A stretch of 38,219 bases of DNA from a virus. The notes under the pieces are model-generated. The model searched no databases. It saw only the letters and a list, made by a program, of their open reading frames with translations, and was not told the DNA's origin. A program made the translations under genes and the position numbers. Positions 14,149-21,723 of the stretch are shown here, in pieces. The DNA lies in IMG/VR virus record IMGVR_UViG_3300046011_000969, positions 1 through 38,219 of that record; one strand, given 5' to 3'. The first letter of the stretch is position 1. Every line of letters begins with the position of its first letter.

Positions 14149-15561
14149 TTAGAATCCTAACGCGCGTCTGAGGCGCAGTGAACGGCGGTTCCATACCGCA
14201 CGTTGATCATCTTCATCGCCGCCAAATAACGGCTCTTTCTCTCCAAGGATGCCTTCGCCTGCCTCACCAGTAACGCGGGTAGAGATTGCAGGTGTTTCAC
14301 GGGCAGCAGTCGATTCGGGGGCTTCTCTAGCAATACGCAACTGCACTGTAGATAGATCAGAAGGCTGACGAATAACCTGTTGACTACCTGAAGGTGGAGT
14401 CATTTCCTGTTCGATTTGACGCAAGATTTGGTCTTCAGGTTCTACGCCACGCGCAGTAACGGTTTCCCTATCACGCGGCACAGTAAGCCCAGTGCCACCG
14501 CCCATACCCTCGGCAGTAGATACTTCTGGCACCCCTAGACCTTCACCGCCATACTCGCCAGCAAAAATCTCTTCAAAGTTAATATCTTCTGGTAACTCTT
14601 GTAATTCACCGCCAGCGCCTTGAGCGCCGCCCATCTCTTGTCTTGGCCTGCGAGTAGTGCCAGCGGTTAGGCTGAAATCTTGTGGCCCAATACCGGGAGC
14701 ATCAGCAGCAAACAACTGTTCACGCTCTGTCGTGCTTAGATCCTGTTCAATCGCACTCATCATGCGGTCAAACTGGTCTTCAGGCATACCAGCAATATCT
14801 TCTTGGGTCAGGTCTTGCTTAAACTTGCCGGGGCCAAAGCCAATGTCAACTTCGTCTGTCGTAAGTTTCTTTAACTCACGGTTCAGTTCGCCCAGTAGCG
14901 CACCTGTAACAGCGGACTCTGTATCGCCTGTGGCAGCGCCTCCAGCAGCAGCCCCTACTACCCGACCAATTGTTTCAGCGGTAGATGCTGACAAGCCACT
15001 TTGCCCACCTGTGCCAACTGGTTCTGCTCCTCTAATTGCTTCTGGTTCAACTGGTGTGCCGCCAAATCCTGTTAATCCTTCTTTGACTTCTGCGCCTACG
15101 CCACTGGCTATAGCGCTACCAAGGGCGGACTCAGCAATATCGCCACCCGTAATGGCTGCGGCTGTAGCGCCACCTGCGGCACCACCTACTGCGTTAGCCA
15201 AAGTGTTTTGAAGGCCAGCAGTTGATGCCATGCCTGCGGCTTTGCCTGCTATCTGAGGGGCAATGTAAGCAGCCAGCGCTGCCTTACCAATATCTTCAAG
15301 ATCACCGCCTTGGCTTGCAGTAATTGCGGCTGCTGTAATCGGTGCTGTAGCGGCTGTTATTGCTGCTGCTGACGCTCCAATAGCGGTTCCCGCTGCTGCA
15401 ACTGCATAGGGCGCGGCAATGGCAATAAGTAAAATCTCTGGGTTTTCAGCAACGGCTTTGGCTACAGTTTCAACAGTCTCTACTACGTCTTCAACCGCGT
15501 CACCTACCGCCTCGGCTACGTCTTCTACAACATCTACAACCGCCTCAACTACTTTACTCAT
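14149..15561 (-). CDS. Ala/Gly-rich membrane-active virion protein (470 aa)
   Basis: A 470-residue protein. Residues 3-38 form an acidic amphipathic repeat of Val-Val-Glu-Asp type; residues 43-80 and 95-155 are long Ala/Gly/Ile stretches compatible with membrane insertion. Residues 239-267 carry the block DIGFGPGKFKQDLTQEDIAG shared with the neighbour protein. The C-terminal 190 residues are acidic and likely disordered. It follows the acyl-type cassette with a TAATG overlap. A membrane-penetrating ejection protein is the best guess. Confidence 0.58.
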   Translation of the reverse strand: MSKVVEAVVDVVEDVAEAVGDAVEDVVETVETVAKAVAENPEILLIAIAAPYAVAAAGTAIGASAAAITAATAPITAAAITASQGGDLEDIGKAALAAYIAPQIAGKAAGMASTAGLQNTLANAVGGAAGGATAAAITGGDIAESALGSAIASGVGAEVKEGLTGFGGTPVEPEAIRGAEPVGTGGQSGLSASTAETIGRVVGAAAGGAATGDTESAVTGALLGELNRELKKLTTDEVDIGFGPGKFKQDLTQEDIAGMPEDQFDRMMSAIEQDLSTTEREQLFAADAPGIGPQDFSLTAGTTRRPRQEMGGAQGAGGELQELPEDINFEEIFAGEYGGEGLGVPEVSTAEGMGGGTGLTVPRDRETVTARGVEPEDQILRQIEQEMTPPSGSQQVIRQPSDLSTVQLRIAREAPESTAARETPAISTRVTGEAGEGILGEKEPLFGGDEDDQRAVWNRRSLRLRRALGF

Positions 15562-16013
15562 TATTTGTCCCCTCTTGCTGGCCCCGTTTTAACGGTTACA
15601 TAGAAACTCCCGTTGCCAGTTTCTTGTACTTGGTATCCCATGCCTTCGATTGGGGGGTTTTCCGAAATGAACCGGAAAATGGTTAGCAGTGACGGATCAG
15701 TAAACTCTGTAGCCATCGTATCGAAGCCCATCTTGTAACAGGCTTTGATAAACTCCACGCTGTTCGCAAGGAAGTTTCTAGCAGTGTCGGCGTTTAGCGC
15801 ACGAAAGAACCCCACCCCACGGTCTGCCTTGTGGATAATGAATAGAGTATTTCCTTGCCGAATGAACAATGTGTTCGGCATTTGAAGTTCTGCGTTTATC
15901 ATAGCGATATAACGCGGAGTCTCCATCGGATCTGGAGAAGACCAGTTTACAATGTCGAGGATTTCATCGACACTTATCTCTTGTTGCTGGCTATCAACTA
16001 ATTGCGCCATCAT
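15561..16013 (-). CDS. Putative GNAT-fold acyltransferase-like protein in ACP cassette
   Basis: A 150-residue protein coupled by ATGA overlap to the ketosynthase. The order of elements (helix with YIAMINAELQ, strand-turn-strand NTLFIRQGNTLFIIHKADRG, then helix ARNFLANSVEFIKACYKMGF, then helix SLLTIFRFISENPP and strand GMGYQVQET) resembles a small GNAT-like fold, but the acyl-CoA pyrophosphate loop is not convincing. If it is an acyltransferase, it could move an acyl chain from the phage ACP to a protein. The family is not recognised, so this is a structural guess. Two start codons lie in tandem (ATGATG). Confidence 0.5.
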   Translation of the reverse strand: MMAQLVDSQQQEISVDEILDIVNWSSPDPMETPRYIAMINAELQMPNTLFIRQGNTLFIIHKADRGVGFFRALNADTARNFLANSVEFIKACYKMGFDTMATEFTDPSLLTIFRFISENPPIEGMGYQVQETGNGSFYVTVKTGPARGDK

Positions 16014-17110
16014 GCCCCCATAGGCTCAAACACGGCGGCAGAATAGATGTTGCCCATGCCAGCCGCCAAACTTAACACTAGCCCCTTGGGTGCCTCTACA
16101 GGCTTTGACAAGAAAACGTAGTCATCCTCTGTACGATTGGGTATTTCAGGCACAAACCCATTCCTCATATTTTCCAACAATAATAGGGTTTCTAGCAAGC
16201 CCGAAGCGCCCATAGTATGACCTATTTTTGCTTTGTAACTGGTAGCGACAAAGTGGGTGTTTAGGTCTTTCAGGGCGTTCCTTTCGGCCTCATTGTTGGA
16301 CTTAGTACCCGTTCCATGACTCTTTACCACGGTTATGGCCTCCGGGTCTAGCCCCTGATCGACACATCCATTGATCGCCCGGATGAATCCCTCACCGCTA
16401 GGGTTCTGGCCTATGGCATTGGTACTCTTTTCTGAGGCATTGGCGCTATGACGCAGTGCAGCAATTGTGTTTTCTTGGGGAGTAGCCTCAAAAATTGCCA
16501 AAGCAGCACCCTGTGCGACATGGAAACCATAGTTTTTGCTGTCAAAAGCGCTTGGTAGCACCCCTTTTTCTTCCTCTTCTGGGGTCAAAATGGCCTTTGC
16601 CTCCCCAAAAAACTCCAAAACAGAGTTAGAAACGGCATCTTCCACGCTTAAAACGACTACCCGATCAAACTTCTCATAAAGCATTAGGTTTCTTACGTCC
16701 GTCATCACCTTGAGGCTAGAAGCGCAGGCAGAAGCGTCTGTCTGGATCAGGTCATGCACGCCCATCATCTGAGCCAGCCTTCCAGCGTAGACCTGAGTAA
16801 GCGTAAACGGTAGAAACTTGTAAACGTAGGACAACTGGGTGTCTTTAATCTTGCGAGGATTGATCCCGGCAAAGTGTTGGTTGCCCCCTGCTAGGATGAA
16901 CGCCTGCTTAGACTTAGGGTTTTCCCTAATATGGGAAATTATTTGGGGGGTGAGGAGCATTTCGACTAGGCGGTGTGGCGCGTAGACGAGTCCGGTGTCT
17001 TTTTTGGCGTATGTAGCGGGGAAAAAATGTACCTTTTGGGGGAAAATTAGGTCTTCCATGAGCGTAGTTTGCTCAGTACAGACCGTATTCCAGTGATTAA
17101 GGTAGATCAT
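16010..17110 (-). CDS. Beta-ketoacyl-ACP synthase (FabF/FabB-like thiolase fold)
   Basis: A 366-residue condensing enzyme. The nucleophile Cys129 lies in TDASACASSLKVM, the first His265 in KSHGTGTKSNNEAE, and Lys293 and His298 in YKAKIGHTMGASG. The spacing Cys-His 136 and His-His 33 is close to that of FabF (140 and 37), so the Cys-His-His decarboxylating condensation site seems intact. The protein is about 45 residues shorter than FabF. The gene is joined to the ACP gene before it and to the 150-residue gene after it by ATGA overlaps. It should extend an acyl chain on the phage ACP by two carbons, or act as chain-length or initiation factor; substrate is unknown. Confidence 0.9.
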   Translation of the reverse strand: MIYLNHWNTVCTEQTTLMEDLIFPQKVHFFPATYAKKDTGLVYAPHRLVEMLLTPQIISHIRENPKSKQAFILAGGNQHFAGINPRKIKDTQLSYVYKFLPFTLTQVYAGRLAQMMGVHDLIQTDASACASSLKVMTDVRNLMLYEKFDRVVVLSVEDAVSNSVLEFFGEAKAILTPEEEEKGVLPSAFDSKNYGFHVAQGAALAIFEATPQENTIAALRHSANASEKSTNAIGQNPSGEGFIRAINGCVDQGLDPEAITVVKSHGTGTKSNNEAERNALKDLNTHFVATSYKAKIGHTMGASGLLETLLLLENMRNGFVPEIPNRTEDDYVFLSKPVEAPKGLVLSLAAGMGNIYSAAVFEPMGA

Positions 17111-17388
17111 TTGATCGACTCAATCGCCGCCTCTAGGCTTTCTGGCTCTTTAGTCTTGTGCTGGTCAATAAATGCCTTCAATTGGGTGCAATTTGTGACC
17201 TGCATGGTCTTGCCAACCTCTTCTGGCACCCCGTATAGGTCACACATATACAAACCCACCATGAGCATATCTAGGCTGTCAAAGCCTAGTTCGTTAAATG
17301 GTGAATCCCAATCCGGTTTTTCAAGTGAGTCTTGGTGCATAGGCTTGGCTATCTTGCCTACCTCATGCACCAGCGCTAGGAAATCCAT
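17107..17388 (-). CDS. Acyl carrier protein
   Basis: A 93-residue acidic helical protein with the phosphopantetheine attachment motif ELGFDSLDMLMVGL; Ser38 is the expected modified residue. Helix order and length fit a stand-alone ACP, with a C-terminal extension of about 15 residues. The host holo-ACP synthase would have to load it, since no such enzyme is seen here. The leader AAGGGGCTAAAT precedes the ATG. Its stop overlaps the ketosynthase start, giving a dedicated ACP-ketosynthase pair within the virion operon. Confidence 0.88.
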   Translation of the reverse strand: MDFLALVHEVGKIAKPMHQDSLEKPDWDSPFNELGFDSLDMLMVGLYMCDLYGVPEEVGKTMQVTNCTQLKAFIDQHKTKEPESLEAAIESIK

Positions 17389-17398
17389 ATTTAGCCCC

Positions 17399-17740
17399 TT
17401 ATGTAACGCCTAATGCTTTAGCAATCTGCTCATGGATCAGCAGATGGCTGTTGATCCAATCGTAGAAATCGTCCTCTTGGTTCCAATCCGTGTCAAGCAA
17501 ATTAAACGGGTTGTCCAAGTCTAGTATGGTAGCAAAAGCCTGATGCTCAATTTGATGGATAGCCAGCCAATCGTCCAAGTCTTCTACGTCAGCGTCTATC
17601 AACGGATAGCGTGGAACCGTAAACCCAAGGTCAATTAGGCGCTCGGCAAATGCTTGGTGCTGTACCCCGTTTTCAAACAGAAACTCTTTAAGCCCATCTG
17701 GATCGCCAAAGCGTACTTGGGCGAGTGACTCAAAGTTCAC
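17399..17740 (-). CDS. Three-repeat Trp/His helical protein, GTG start
   Basis: A 113-residue acidic protein built from three copies of a roughly 30-residue unit: residues 11-40 (LKEFLFENGVQHQAFAERL), 49-78 (LDDWLAIHQIEHQAFATIL) and 86-112 (FYDWINSHLLIHEQIAKAL). Each has an aromatic residue, a His and an Ala/Leu helix. The GTG at 17740 is preferred over a TTG at 17779 because it overlaps the previous stop as GTGA, the pattern seen for its neighbours. Comparable repeats occur near tail genes of other phages. Function is unknown. Confidence 0.65.
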   Translation of the reverse strand: MNFESLAQVRFGDPDGLKEFLFENGVQHQAFAERLIDLGFTVPRYPLIDADVEDLDDWLAIHQIEHQAFATILDLDNPFNLLDTDWNQEDDFYDWINSHLLIHEQIAKALGVT

Positions 17741-17937
17741 AGTTTTGCTACCAAGCCAATCAGCAGGTTTATTACCCAACCCATAGCGGCAATGATTGTT
17801 GCAGTTGCACCAATGCCAATAACCTCAATGCGCTTTAGCCGTGCATTGATCCCACGGTATCTTTCGGCGCAAATGATCTCATGGGCCGATAGTTTAGTTT
17901 CTACAATGTCCGTATGGGTAGGCATAGGTAGGATCAC
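17737..17937 (-). CDS. Small XhlA-like membrane protein, GTG start
   Basis: A 66-residue protein: a charged N-terminal helix with ICAERYRGINARLKRIEVIG and one long C-terminal hydrophobic segment (about residues 42-66). This layout resembles XhlA-type haemolysin or holin accessory proteins found after tail-fibre genes. The GTG start overlaps the preceding stop as GTGA; an ATG four codons later is the alternative. It could be a second holin-type protein far from the endolysin. Confidence 0.6.
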   Translation of the reverse strand: MILPMPTHTDIVETKLSAHEIICAERYRGINARLKRIEVIGIGATATIIAAMGWVINLLIGLVAKL

Positions 17938-18149
17938 GGCAGGGTTGCTATGAAGGCTTTAGCGGCCTTAGCGGTCATTTTCACGCCATCAGCGTCTTGC
18001 AGTTCTGCGCCAGCCGTGACTGCCTTCTTAAACTCTGCGTAGTCTGTGTTGGCGGGGTCAAATGGAATGCTCATATACATTCCTGACTCTATGGTTGTGC
18101 TTACAGAATCAACAACACCGTCTGAATTTTTATGTAATTTATATTGCAT
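17934..18149 (-). CDS. Small tail-fibre-associated hypothetical protein
   Basis: A 71-residue protein with the phrase IPFDPANTDYAEFKKAVTAG, a pattern that recurs in small genes placed next to tail-fibre genes in other phages. It lies 2 bases after the receptor-binding-type protein and overlaps the next gene as GTGA. It may be a fibre chaperone or attached subunit. No enzyme motif is present. Confidence 0.65.
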   Translation of the reverse strand: MQYKLHKNSDGVVDSVSTTIESGMYMSIPFDPANTDYAEFKKAVTAGAELQDADGVKMTAKAAKAFIATLP

Positions 18150-18151
18150 GA

Positions 18152-19288
18152 TTAAAGTTCCGAAGTTACGCCAAAATATCCAGCAGTGCTATCTCGGTTA
18201 TTTACCCATCCAGTATTGCCTGCTGTTAATCCTGTAAAGCCCGTAAAATTTAGCCTAAAACTTGTAGCCGTTGCGTTTGCAATAGTTGGGTTTGTATCGG
18301 AATTTTGATCCGTGTTACCCGTATTAACACGATATTTTGTAGTTCCACCTGACAAAGTAATTGCTAATGCTGGCGCGGCTCGCATTGGTACTGGTAAAAA
18401 AGTAACACCAAGACCTTCAGTTGTACTAGTTGCTACAAAACTTGATAGGTATGCAGCACTACCAGTTGACACAACCAAAGTTTGAAAATACCGTTGGCAC
18501 AACATTAACTCACGCCCATAATCCCTGCGCTCAAACGGTGTAGCAACAGAGCCTACTTCGAGTTGAACGCCTGTGATGTACCAAGTGGCGTTGAGAGTTC
18601 CGATGACTGAGACTGCGCCTGATGATGAAAACTTTGATCCCGCTTGCCAAGAACCAACAGTTCCATCAAAATTAGTTCCAGCGCCAAGGGCAAACCTTAA
18701 ACCTAACCCTCGTTGGTTATTAGTTAACCATGTCCCACTTGTGTCTCCAGCAATTGTTACCGTTTTATATTCAAATGTATTTGCAGAAGAAATTGTGTAA
18801 TTAAATACATAACTTCTATCTCCTGCATTGTTATCAATTCCAGCAGCAAAAGTTCCGGTTAAACTTGAACGAACCCAAAATGACAGCGTTATTGTTTTTG
18901 CGTTTGCTGTTCCCCACATTAAATCATCGGTATTAAATCCTTCAATAAACTGGTTTGCAGCCATGTATTGATTTGACGATAAACTTCCATCAGCAGTTGT
19001 CGTTGTTATTTTTAAAGAATTTACAAAACCCGTTGGAACGTCTTGCACCTGCTCGCCTGTTGCAGCACCATCAGTATTTTCATCACAACGCCAACGGTCT
19101 ACTGGGTAAACACCATTACTATCTAAGGTAACACTCGCCCCAGCATTACGCTGGTCTATAACCATCGCACCATTGATGATGCGGTTGCGGAAGCCCTGCA
19201 AACTATCCGCAGTAGGGGTCATGCTATTTATAGTAGCGGTATTGCCACCACTAGCGTCTAAGATTGCGTTAGTTTTTACTGTACTCAT
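18152..19288 (-). CDS. Tail fibre / receptor-binding protein with beta-sandwich domain
   Basis: A 378-residue protein. The start (STVKTNAILDASGGNTATIN) is a common phage fibre attachment motif. Residues 32-260 contain FRNRIINGAMVIDQRNAGAS and GVQLEVGSVATPFERRDYGR, which bracket a carbohydrate-binding beta-sandwich typical of tail fibres. The last 100 residues are Thr/Asn/Gly-rich strands, probably the distal tip. It likely binds a cell-surface glycan. Its start overlaps the stop of the S74 fibre gene (TAATG). Confidence 0.78.
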   Translation of the reverse strand: MSTVKTNAILDASGGNTATINSMTPTADSLQGFRNRIINGAMVIDQRNAGASVTLDSNGVYPVDRWRCDENTDGAATGEQVQDVPTGFVNSLKITTTTADGSLSSNQYMAANQFIEGFNTDDLMWGTANAKTITLSFWVRSSLTGTFAAGIDNNAGDRSYVFNYTISSANTFEYKTVTIAGDTSGTWLTNNQRGLGLRFALGAGTNFDGTVGSWQAGSKFSSSGAVSVIGTLNATWYITGVQLEVGSVATPFERRDYGRELMLCQRYFQTLVVSTGSAAYLSSFVATSTTEGLGVTFLPVPMRAAPALAITLSGGTTKYRVNTGNTDQNSDTNPTIANATATSFRLNFTGFTGLTAGNTGWVNNRDSTAGYFGVTSEL

Positions 19289-20394
19289 TATTTAGCCTCC
19301 AATGCGGCAAGACGGGCTTCAAGTGCGTCAATTTTTGCTTGCTGTTCCGCAATCATCTTTTCATGCGCTTGCCAGCCAGCAACAAGGTGAAATGTAAAGG
19401 CAGTCTTGTCTACGCCCCAAGGATTGTATTTTGTAGTGACATTACCTTCTTCGTCAGTTTTCTCTACATCACCACCAACAGATACCGCACCCTTAAATGT
19501 CTCGTAAAGTTCTTGGGCGATAACACCAATTTGAGGTTTCTGGGTTGTATCGTCTTTCCAAGCAAACTCACGGATGCGGGTAGAGTTAAGAATCTCTACT
19601 GACTTCTGACCGTCTGCATCGCCAATGATGTTTTTAAATGTTGCGTCTGATGTAGTGTTATACCTAACCTGTCCTGCGCCACGGTTATAATCAATTTTAC
19701 CTCTTTCCGCAATAGGAGAAGTGTCTGTTAAAAATGCTTGAAAATTGTTATTGCCGCTGTCAGCAGTATTCCAAGCGTACAAAGGATAAGCGCTAGTGGC
19801 GCCACCGGGACCGCTAACATATTTAAAAATTGCACAATCGCTATCCCTAGAAGCCGCTATCCTTGTCTCATACCCAACTCCTGCACCAGCAGCAGTAGTC
19901 CCCACCAGTAAGTTACCGTTAGTATTGATACGGGCACGTTCTGTTCCATTTATTTCAAACAACATCGGAATTGCGCCATTAGTTCCTAACTTAACTTGGC
20001 TACTACCACCTTCGATATAACCATATAGAGTACCGCCCTGTCTTAATCCTATTGTTGAATAAGACGAAGCGTTGTTTATGTCTAGTTGATATGCAGGAGA
20101 AGTTGTACCAATTCCAAAATTTCCGCTTGAGTTAAACCTAGCAACCTCTGCACCGCCCTCTGCAAAGGCTATGGTGTCTGCCGCAGGGAAGAAGATACCT
20201 GTGTTGGTATCTCCAGCGGGGTAGATAGACGGTGCTGATGCTGAACCCGCTGGTACTTCGTTGACCGCACCAGAGGTGTTGATCGTGCCAGTAGCATCTG
20301 GAAGCGTCAGCGTCCTGTTTGTGTTGCTATTAGGGCTGGCAATCGTGAATATGCCCGTCCCGCTGGCGTTGCCCTGTATCGATACGCTAGACAT
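19288..20394 (-). CDS. Tail fibre with C-terminal S74 self-cleaving chaperone
   Basis: A 368-residue fibre. The first 170 residues hold phage fibre repeats (NRTLTLPDATGTIN, FNSSGNFGIGTTSP). The C-terminal 120 residues are an S74 intramolecular chaperone: TTSDATFKNIIGD with Ser249 and Lys254 in the catalytic dyad spacing, GVIAQELYETF, and a final coiled coil (AEQQAKIDALEARLAALEAK). The domain trimerises the fibre, then cuts itself off at Ser249, so the mature fibre would be about 248 residues. It overlaps the preceding gene by 8 bases. Confidence 0.88.
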   Translation of the reverse strand: MSSVSIQGNASGTGIFTIASPNSNTNRTLTLPDATGTINTSGAVNEVPAGSASAPSIYPAGDTNTGIFFPAADTIAFAEGGAEVARFNSSGNFGIGTTSPAYQLDINNASSYSTIGLRQGGTLYGYIEGGSSQVKLGTNGAIPMLFEINGTERARINTNGNLLVGTTAAGAGVGYETRIAASRDSDCAIFKYVSGPGGATSAYPLYAWNTADSGNNNFQAFLTDTSPIAERGKIDYNRGAGQVRYNTTSDATFKNIIGDADGQKSVEILNSTRIREFAWKDDTTQKPQIGVIAQELYETFKGAVSVGGDVEKTDEEGNVTTKYNPWGVDKTAFTFHLVAGWQAHEKMIAEQQAKIDALEARLAALEAK

Positions 20395-20737
20395 TATTGA
20401 CCTCTACCCAGTTAGTTGTTGCCTCATCCCATGTGTACTGCTTGCCATCGTCAGGGTAAGCCACCGGAGCGTCCCATAGGCAAGTATCCTCGTTAAGCGT
20501 CCATGAGGCATAAGGCTGTGGTGGTATGAACGCATCCCGTACAGGATCGTAGGTGTAGCCAATCCCTGCATAGTTCTTACGCAGAGGTGTACCGCCTAAT
20601 GTGTGTACGCCACCATGTGTGTTGTAAGAAGTTTGAACCCAAGATGTTTTATCAGGCAGAGTGTCAATAAAGTCTTGTTCAGCAACAATGACCTGTTCAA
20701 CAATGCCTTGTGCAGTAACTCTAGCAAAATGGCTCAT
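20387..20737 (-). CDS. Tail-fibre-associated protein (116 aa)
   Basis: A 116-residue protein beginning MSHFARVTAQGIVEQVIVAE with several Trp/Tyr-rich segments (NYAGIGYTYDP, FIPPQPYASWTLNEDTCLWD, YTWDEATTNWVEV). This arrangement is frequent beside tail-fibre genes in environmental phages and is thought to be a fibre component or chaperone. The start overlaps the stop of the Gly-rich fibre (ATGA). Confidence 0.68.
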   Translation of the reverse strand: MSHFARVTAQGIVEQVIVAEQDFIDTLPDKTSWVQTSYNTHGGVHTLGGTPLRKNYAGIGYTYDPVRDAFIPPQPYASWTLNEDTCLWDAPVAYPDDGKQYTWDEATTNWVEVNNV

Positions 20738-21714
20738 GCTGTATACGTCCCTGAAGAAGTAAATGTGTGAATAGTGTTGCCGCCACTAGTGGTTACTGTA
20801 CCGCCAGTTCCTCTTTGAGAACCAGCGTAACTAATAATGACGATACCTGAGCCACCAGCACCGCCCGCTAATGCCCCGGCTGAATTAGTAGCGCCGCCGC
20901 CACCACCGCCTGTGTTAACCGTTCCGCTAAACCCTGCTTGTGCCGATGTTTGGCCAGCATTTCCGCCACCACCAGCACCACCAAGACCTCCAGCAATCGT
21001 GTAAGCACCACCGCCGCCACCTCCGGCGTAAGTTACAGATGAGCCGCTAATTGATGAGGCAGTTCCAGCCCCTCCAGCGCCGCCTGCGTTTGATTGACCA
21101 GCACCTCCAGCAGCACTAGCGCCGCCACCGCCGCCGCATCCGTAGTTATTTGCTGACGTACTTCCAGTTCCACCATTATTTCCTTGACCAGCAGTTCCAG
21201 CACCGCCTGCACCACCATAAACCCCGCCCCCACCAGAGCCACCAGCAGTTCCAGCCTGAATTCCAGCGGGGCCTCCAGCAGATCCACTACCACCACCGCC
21301 AGTAGAAGTTATAGTGTCAAAAACTGAATTTGAGCCGTTAGTCCCGCTAGTTCCAAAAGCAGTAGCGCCTGTTCCACCAGCACCAACGGTAACGGTGTAA
21401 GCAGTTCCGGCTACTAATGTAAATCCAGAAGCAGTTCTAAAACCGCCTGCGCCACCTCCACCACCGTAACCAGCGCCGCCACCAGCACCTCCAGCCACCA
21501 CAAGATACTCAACGGCGTATGGGTAACCGGTTTGCGTTAATTTAGTCCATTGAGTGCCGCTATAAACCTCATACTGTGATTCTGTTGTGTTATATCGAAT
21601 CATCCCAACCGCAGGGGAACTGGGACGTTCTGCCGTAGTGCCAACAGCAACCCCAAAAGCGCCAGTTACGTTAGGTTGCGTAATGCCACTTGTGCCATCT
21701 AATACGATTGCCAT
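20734..21714 (-). CDS. Glycine-rich tail fibre/adhesin
   Basis: A 326-residue protein. Residues 1-65 are a fibre N-terminus (GTSGITQPNVTGAFGVAVGT, then IRYNTTESQYEVYSGTQW). Residues 70-300 are dominated by Gly (runs such as GGGAGYGGGGGAGG) with spaced Ala, Thr and aromatic residues, matching polyglycine-II type adhesin tips such as T-even gp38. The final residues (IVIISYAG..., then TIHTFTSSGTYTA) close the fold. It is a likely exchangeable host-range determinant. Confidence 0.78.
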   Translation of the reverse strand: MAIVLDGTSGITQPNVTGAFGVAVGTTAERPSSPAVGMIRYNTTESQYEVYSGTQWTKLTQTGYPYAVEYLVVAGGAGGGAGYGGGGGAGGFRTASGFTLVAGTAYTVTVGAGGTGATAFGTSGTNGSNSVFDTITSTGGGGSGSAGGPAGIQAGTAGGSGGGGVYGGAGGAGTAGQGNNGGTGSTSANNYGCGGGGGASAAGGAGQSNAGGAGGAGTASSISGSSVTYAGGGGGGAYTIAGGLGGAGGGGNAGQTSAQAGFSGTVNTGGGGGGATNSAGALAGGAGGSGIVIISYAGSQRGTGGTVTTSGGNTIHTFTSSGTYTA

Positions 21715-21723
21715 GTTGTCTCC

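Noticed and set aside
14657-15211. 184-codon plus-strand frame opposite the Ala-rich protein
   Set aside because: It is the antisense shadow of Ala/Gly-rich codons; Pro/Ala/Ser composition and lack of a leader fit a mirror frame.
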